NCBI GenBank assembly: GCA_002439605.1
Contig: DJOI01000010.1
Span: 1 to 26,114 of the forward strand
Direction: 5' to 3'
DNA length: 26,114 nucleotides
Origin: Candidatus Segatella mututuai
GTDB lineage: Bacteria > Bacteroidota > Bacteroidia > Bacteroidales > Bacteroidaceae
In this document: positions 21,808-26,114 of the stretch, piece after piece
Layout: every line of letters starts with the position of its first letter
Numbering within the stretch: the first letter of the stretch is position 1
Translations under genes and position numbers: made by a program
Notes under the pieces: model-generated
Told to the model about the DNA's origin: nothing
Database searches by the model: none
Seen by the model: the letters and a program-made list of their open reading frames with translations, nothing else

Positions 21808-24800
21808 ATGGAAGATTTCATTCATTTACATGTTCATACCCAATATTCCATTCTCGACGGTCAGTCCAAGATTCCCCATCTTGTTGACAAGGCCATTGCC
21901 AATGGCATGAAGGGTATGGCCATTACCGACCATGGTGTGATGTTCGGCATCAAGGAACTTTGTGACTATTGCGCCAAGGTGAACAAAGGCAGAAAGAAAG
22001 AGGGTTTGGAACCTTTCAAGCCCATCATAGGCTGCGAGATGTATGTAGCCCATCGTCGCAAGGAAGACCGTGAAAAGGATAAAGGCGACATGAGCGGCTA
22101 CCACCTCATCGTGTTGGCAAAGAATTATAATGGTTATAAGAACCTCATCAAGTTAGTGAGTAATTCGTGGGTCGATGGATATTACATGCGTCCACGTACC
22201 GACCGTGCCGATTTGGAAAAGTATCACGAAGGCCTCATCGTCTGTTCAGCCTGTATCGCAGGTGAGGTGCCCCGCAAGATTTTGAATGGAGATATTGCGG
22301 GAGCCCGTGAGGCATGCGAGTGGTATCATCGTGTTTTTGGCGATGACTATTATTTGGAACTACAGCGCCACGAGGTGACTGATCCTTCTCTTCTTGCCAA
22401 TCGCGAGGTGTTTCCCATGCAGCAGCGAGCCAACAAGGTACTTATCGAGATGTCGAAGGAATATGGCATCAAGTTGGTGTGTACCAACGACTGCCATTTC
22501 GAGGACAAGGAGACTGCCGAGGCTCACGACCATTTGCTCTGTCTGGCTACGGGCAAGGACCTTGACGATCCTAATCGTATGCGCTACTCCAAGCAGGAAT
22601 GGTTCAAAACCCGCGAAGAGATGAATGCCATTTTCTCCGATGTTCCTGAGGCGCTTTCCAATACCTTGGAGGTACTCGATAAGGTGGAAATTTATAGCAT
22701 AGACCATGGCCCCATCATGCCATTCTTCCCTATTCCAGAGAGTTTCGGCACCGAAGAGCAGTTGCGCCAGCGAGTATCCAAGGAAGATCTCTATCGTGAG
22801 TTCACCACCGATGAGAATGGGCAGAATCCCCTTTCACCCGAGGAAGGGCAGAAAGTCATCGACCGCTTGGGCGGTTACGACAAGATATACCGCATCAAGT
22901 TTGAGGCGGAATACCTGCGTTATCTTGCCTACGAGGGAGCTAAGAAACTCTATGGTGACCCTCTTCCAGCCAATGTGGACGAGCATGTCAACTTCGAACT
23001 TCATGTGATGAAGACCATGGGCTTTCCTGGTTACTTCCTCATAGTCTCCGACTTTATCAGGGCAGCCCGCGAGGAGTTGGAAGTCATGGTAGGACCTGGT
23101 CGTGGTTCTGCTGCAGGTTCGGTAGTTGCTTATTGTTTGGGCATTACCAAGATAGATCCGCTGAAGTACGACTTGCTGTTCGAGCGTTTCTTGAATCCCG
23201 ACCGTGTCAACCTGCCAGATATCGATACCGACTTCGATGACGACGGCCGTGGCAAGGTGCTGCGATGGGTAATGGATAAGTATGGGCACGAGAATTGTGC
23301 CCACATCATCACCTATAGCAGTATGGCAACCAAAAATTCCATCAAGGATGTGGCACGAGTGGAAAAGTTGCCACTTGATAAGGCAAATGCCCTTTGCAAG
23401 GCGATACCCGACCGATTGCCCGAAGGTGCCAAGATGAACCTAAGCAACGCCATCAAGTATACCCCGGAACTGCAACAGGCAGAATTCTCTTCCGATGTGC
23501 GCGAGAGCAACACGATTAAATATGCCAAGATGCTCGAGGGGACAGTGCGAGGAACTGGTATTCATGCCTGTGGCTTTATTATTTGTCGTGACCCCATCAG
23601 CAACTGGGTACCGGTATCTACGGCCGACGACCCCGACTTCCCAGGGTTGAAAACTGCGGTAACCCAGTATGACGGTCATGTCATCGAGAGCACTGGACTC
23701 ATCAAGATGGACTTTTTGGGACTTAAGACACTGTCGGAGTTGAAGGAGGCTTGTAAAGTTATCAAACAGACCACAGGCGATGTCATAGACCTCGATACAT
23801 TGCCTATCGATGATGAGTTGACTTATCAACTTTATCAGCGGGGACAAACCATCGGAACCTTCCAGTTCGAGTCGCCTGGCATGCAGAAGTACCTTCGTGA
23901 GCTGAAGCCCACCGTCTTCGAGGATCTCATCGCCATGAATGCCCTTTATCGTCCAGGCCCAATGGACTATATCCCTTCGTTCATTGCCCGTAAAAACGGA
24001 AAGGAACCCATTGAGTACGATATCCCTTGTATGGAGAAATACCTAAAGGACACGTATGGCATTACTGTTTACCAGGAGCAAGTGATGCTCCTCTCACGTC
24101 AGTTGGCAAACTTTACTCGAGGTGAGAGTGACGCCCTTCGTAAGGCGATGGGTAAGAAGAAGAAAGATATTGTCGATGCGATGAAGCCGAAGTTCATCAA
24201 GCAGGGACAGGAGAACGGCCACGATCCTGCGGTGCTCGAGAAAATATGGGGCGACTGGGAGAAGTTTGCCTCCTATGCTTTCAACAAGTCGCATGCCACC
24301 TGTTATTCGTGGGTAGCTTATCAGACTGCCTATCTCAAGGCTCACTATCCCGCTGAATACATGGCTGCGCTGATGACTCGTCGCTTCTCTCAGATTACCG
24401 AGATTACCAAACTCATGGAGGAGTGCCAGTCTATGAATATCAAGACCCTGGGACCCGATGTCAACGAGAGTTATCGAGCGTTTGGTGTGAATGAGCATGG
24501 TGAGATTCGCTTCGGCCTTTCCGCCATCAAGGGTATGGGAACTCCTGCAGCCGATGCCATTGTGGCAGAGCGTGAGAAGAATGGACCTTACAAAGACATA
24601 TTCGATTTTGCACAGCGTGTCGACTTCAGTAATGTCAACCGAAAAGCATTTGAAAGCTTAGCGCTCAGTGGCGGCTTCGATAGTTTCGGAATACCCCGTG
24701 AGAATTTCTTCGCTGTCAATACCAAGAACGAGATGTTCCTCGACACATTGGTGAGATATGGTCAGCTTTATCAGCGCGAGCAGCACGAGGCTGTCACCTC

Positions 24801-25521
24801 CCTTTTTGGGGGACAGGATGCTATAGAGATAACCACGCCTCCCATCCCCCATGCTGAAGGATGGAGTACCATCGAACGCTTGAACAAGGAGCGTGACTTG
24901 GTTGGCATTTATCTATCGGCGCATCCTTTAGATGATTATAGTGTGGTACTGAATACTATGTGCAATACACATTGCTCGGAGTTGAGTGACAAACCCTCGC
25001 TTACAAAGAAAGAGAATATAGTCTTTGGAGGTATCGTCACCGAGGTGAAGTCGAAGTTCACCAAAAAGGGTAATCCCTGTGGGTTCGTTACAATAGAAGA
25101 TTTTGAAGGATCTGGCGAGTTAGCTCTCTTTGGTGAGGACTGGGGACAGTGGAAGGGAATGTTCACCGAGGGCTGTACCGTCTTTGTTACAGCGAAATGT
25201 CAGTCTCGTTTTGGCAACGACATGTATCTCGATTTCAAGGTCTCGGATGTGGAGTATCTTCAGACGGTGAAGGAGAAAAAGTTGGACAAACTCACCATCA
25301 CGATTGATAGTGATATCATCGATGACACGTTGGTGAGCGACTTGGGAACACTCCTCTCCCGCGACAATGCGGAAAGCCGTACCCAGCTCTTCCTCCGTAT
25401 TCACGAAGTAGAGAGCAACGATTATATTCTCATGCGTGCTCAAAACAAAACGGTGAACGTAGATAAGAATCTCATCCAGTTCATCGATGCCAATTCCAAA
25501 ATGTCGTATAGCATTAACTGA
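21808..25521 (+). CDS. dnaE: DNA polymerase III subunit alpha
   Basis: A 1237-residue replicative polymerase. The N-terminal PHP domain (about 1-290) starts with HLHVHTQYSILDG. The polymerase core follows: GPGRGSAAGS (about 430-439), PDIDTDFDDDGR with catalytic D471 and D473, and IKMDFLGLKTL with the third acidic residue D635. RPGPMDYIP, YQEQVM and FNKSHATCYSWVAYQTAYLKAHYP (split over the fingers region) are all present. An OB fold (about 1070-1135, FGGIVTEVKSKFTKKGNP) and a C-terminal tail that would contact the clamp and tau complete it. Length matches DnaE1-type enzymes; no intein or frameshift is seen. It has its own promoter, divergent from psd. Confidence 0.97.
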   Translation: MEDFIHLHVHTQYSILDGQSKIPHLVDKAIANGMKGMAITDHGVMFGIKELCDYCAKVNKGRKKEGLEPFKPIIGCEMYVAHRRKEDREKDKGDMSGYHLIVLAKNYNGYKNLIKLVSNSWVDGYYMRPRTDRADLEKYHEGLIVCSACIAGEVPRKILNGDIAGAREACEWYHRVFGDDYYLELQRHEVTDPSLLANREVFPMQQRANKVLIEMSKEYGIKLVCTNDCHFEDKETAEAHDHLLCLATGKDLDDPNRMRYSKQEWFKTREEMNAIFSDVPEALSNTLEVLDKVEIYSIDHGPIMPFFPIPESFGTEEQLRQRVSKEDLYREFTTDENGQNPLSPEEGQKVIDRLGGYDKIYRIKFEAEYLRYLAYEGAKKLYGDPLPANVDEHVNFELHVMKTMGFPGYFLIVSDFIRAAREELEVMVGPGRGSAAGSVVAYCLGITKIDPLKYDLLFERFLNPDRVNLPDIDTDFDDDGRGKVLRWVMDKYGHENCAHIITYSSMATKNSIKDVARVEKLPLDKANALCKAIPDRLPEGAKMNLSNAIKYTPELQQAEFSSDVRESNTIKYAKMLEGTVRGTGIHACGFIICRDPISNWVPVSTADDPDFPGLKTAVTQYDGHVIESTGLIKMDFLGLKTLSELKEACKVIKQTTGDVIDLDTLPIDDELTYQLYQRGQTIGTFQFESPGMQKYLRELKPTVFEDLIAMNALYRPGPMDYIPSFIARKNGKEPIEYDIPCMEKYLKDTYGITVYQEQVMLLSRQLANFTRGESDALRKAMGKKKKDIVDAMKPKFIKQGQENGHDPAVLEKIWGDWEKFASYAFNKSHATCYSWVAYQTAYLKAHYPAEYMAALMTRRFSQITEITKLMEECQSMNIKTLGPDVNESYRAFGVNEHGEIRFGLSAIKGMGTPAADAIVAEREKNGPYKDIFDFAQRVDFSNVNRKAFESLALSGGFDSFGIPRENFFAVNTKNEMFLDTLVRYGQLYQREQHEAVTSLFGGQDAIEITTPPIPHAEGWSTIERLNKERDLVGIYLSAHPLDDYSVVLNTMCNTHCSELSDKPSLTKKENIVFGGIVTEVKSKFTKKGNPCGFVTIEDFEGSGELALFGEDWGQWKGMFTEGCTVFVTAKCQSRFGNDMYLDFKVSDVEYLQTVKEKKLDKLTITIDSDIIDDTLVSDLGTLLSRDNAESRTQLFLRIHEVESNDYILMRAQNKTVNVDKNLIQFIDANSKMSYSIN

Positions 25522-25622
25522 TGCTGCAAAAGCCATAGCCTTTTTGGGGGCTTTATCTGTTGCTTTTTAGGACGTGTTTTTTGGCATGTTTTTTGCAACT
25601 ATCATAAGAAACAATGCAAACA

Positions 25623-25650
25623 ATTAAAAACAAGAAATTAAAAACAAGAA
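25623..25650 (+). repeat. 14-base tandem duplication in the thioredoxin leader
   Basis: ATTAAAAACAAGAA occurs twice without interruption (25623-25636 and 25637-25650), ending two bases before the thioredoxin ATG. A-rich sequence here usually helps translation initiation in Bacteroidetes. Confidence 0.9.
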
Positions 25651-25652
25651 AA

Positions 25653-25967
25653 ATGGAAGTAACAATTACAACCGAGAATTTCGAGAGTTATAAAAATGGT
25701 TCACAGCCATTGGTGGTAGACCTTTGGGCTACATGGTGCGGTCCTTGCCGTCAGCTTGCCCCCATTGTGTCAGAACTTGCTTCAGAATATGATGGCAAGA
25801 TAGTAGTAGGCAAGTGCGATGTAGAGGAAAATGAAGACATTGCGATGGAGTTTGGGGTTCGCAACATACCTACGCTTCTCTTCTTCAAGGACGGAAAGCT
25901 CGTCGACAAGTTTGTAGGTGCTACTAAAAAGGCAGTCCTCGACGAAAAGTTCCAGTCACTCCTCTAA
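25653..25967 (+). CDS. trxA: Thioredoxin
   Basis: A 104-residue cytosolic thioredoxin, reducing protein disulfides with its active site WCGPC (C29, C32), preceded by D23 as the buried acid and followed by the cis-Pro loop NIPTLLFF. No signal peptide is present. The frame is open to an ATG at 25614, which would add 13 Lys-rich residues encoded by the tandem repeat; the start at 25653 is preferred because it gives the normal thioredoxin length. It follows dnaE by 131 bases, has no clear consensus promoter of its own, and ends at a strong terminator. Confidence 0.94.
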   Translation: MEVTITTENFESYKNGSQPLVVDLWATWCGPCRQLAPIVSELASEYDGKIVVGKCDVEENEDIAMEFGVRNIPTLLFFKDGKLVDKFVGATKKAVLDEKFQSLL

Positions 25968-25985
25968 TCCTATCTCCCTTGATTC

Positions 25986-26014
25986 AAAAGCATGGCGGGA
26001 AGCCATGCTTTTTT
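25986..26014 (+). terminator. Rho-independent terminator after thioredoxin
   Basis: An 11-bp perfect stem (aaaagcatggc, 25986-25996, with 26002-26012) around a GGGAA loop, followed by a T-run to 26014. It lies 19 bases after the thioredoxin stop. The remaining 100 bases to the window end show no gene. Confidence 0.88.
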
Positions 26015-26114
26015 GAGTAAAATGAACTTGTGTTATGGTTAAACTTCTTTCTAAAGGCCAATATAGTTTTTCATATATGTAGCTTCTATAACCGCACAAC
26101 CGCTGATGTGCGCT

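Noticed and set aside
25529..25554. Possible dnaE terminator (AAAGCC/GGCTTT arms after the stop)
   Set aside because: Only 6 bp with a 14-base loop and a poor T-run; too weak to call.

Overview
The window looks like chromosomal DNA of a gut or oral Bacteroidales bacterium, most likely a Prevotella/Segatella relative. The evidence is promoters of the Bacteroidetes type (TTTG, 19-21 bases, TAnnTTTG), A-rich leaders instead of Shine-Dalgarno sites, moderate GC content, secreted GH2 and SGNH carbohydrate enzymes, and the style of the housekeeping proteins. This placement is inference from the sequence alone; no database search was run.

Layout. 1-352 is the 3' end of a group II intron: the C-terminus of its maturase, then ribozyme domains V and VI, the latter altered by a long perfect palindrome. 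390-7545 is a small pectin-type carbohydrate locus: a GH2 enzyme on the minus strand, and divergently an SGNH (rhamnogalacturonan acetylesterase-like) esterase followed by a second GH2 enzyme on the plus strand. A palindromic repeat separates it from nnr (NAD(P)H-hydrate repair, minus). 9310-13745 is a co-directional run hpt, adk, obgE, pgeF and an M23 peptidase: purine salvage, nucleotide kinase, ribosome-assembly GTPase and two cell-wall related proteins. Next come tRNA-Lys(UUU), an AI-2E family permease and tdk, all minus. Then rsmI with a coiled-coil lipoprotein (plus), tadA (minus), yraN-birA-pyrH (plus), psd-pssA (minus; phosphatidylethanolamine synthesis), and dnaE then a thioredoxin (plus). 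The last 100 bases, after the thioredoxin terminator, show no gene. No gene-free stretch exceeds 300 bases.

Most of the window is ordinary housekeeping sequence, and I do not see a clearly new multi-gene system, CRISPR array, phage or toxin-antitoxin module. The points most worth a second look are: the altered intron domain VI, which looks like a template-switch mutation burying the branch-point A; a GH2 enzyme with Lys where the acid/base Glu normally lies; an M23 peptidase with a tandem, catalytically dead second LytM domain; three genes whose promoter -7 boxes lie only 7-8 bases from the start codon; and two 14-base tandem duplications placed just before start codons.
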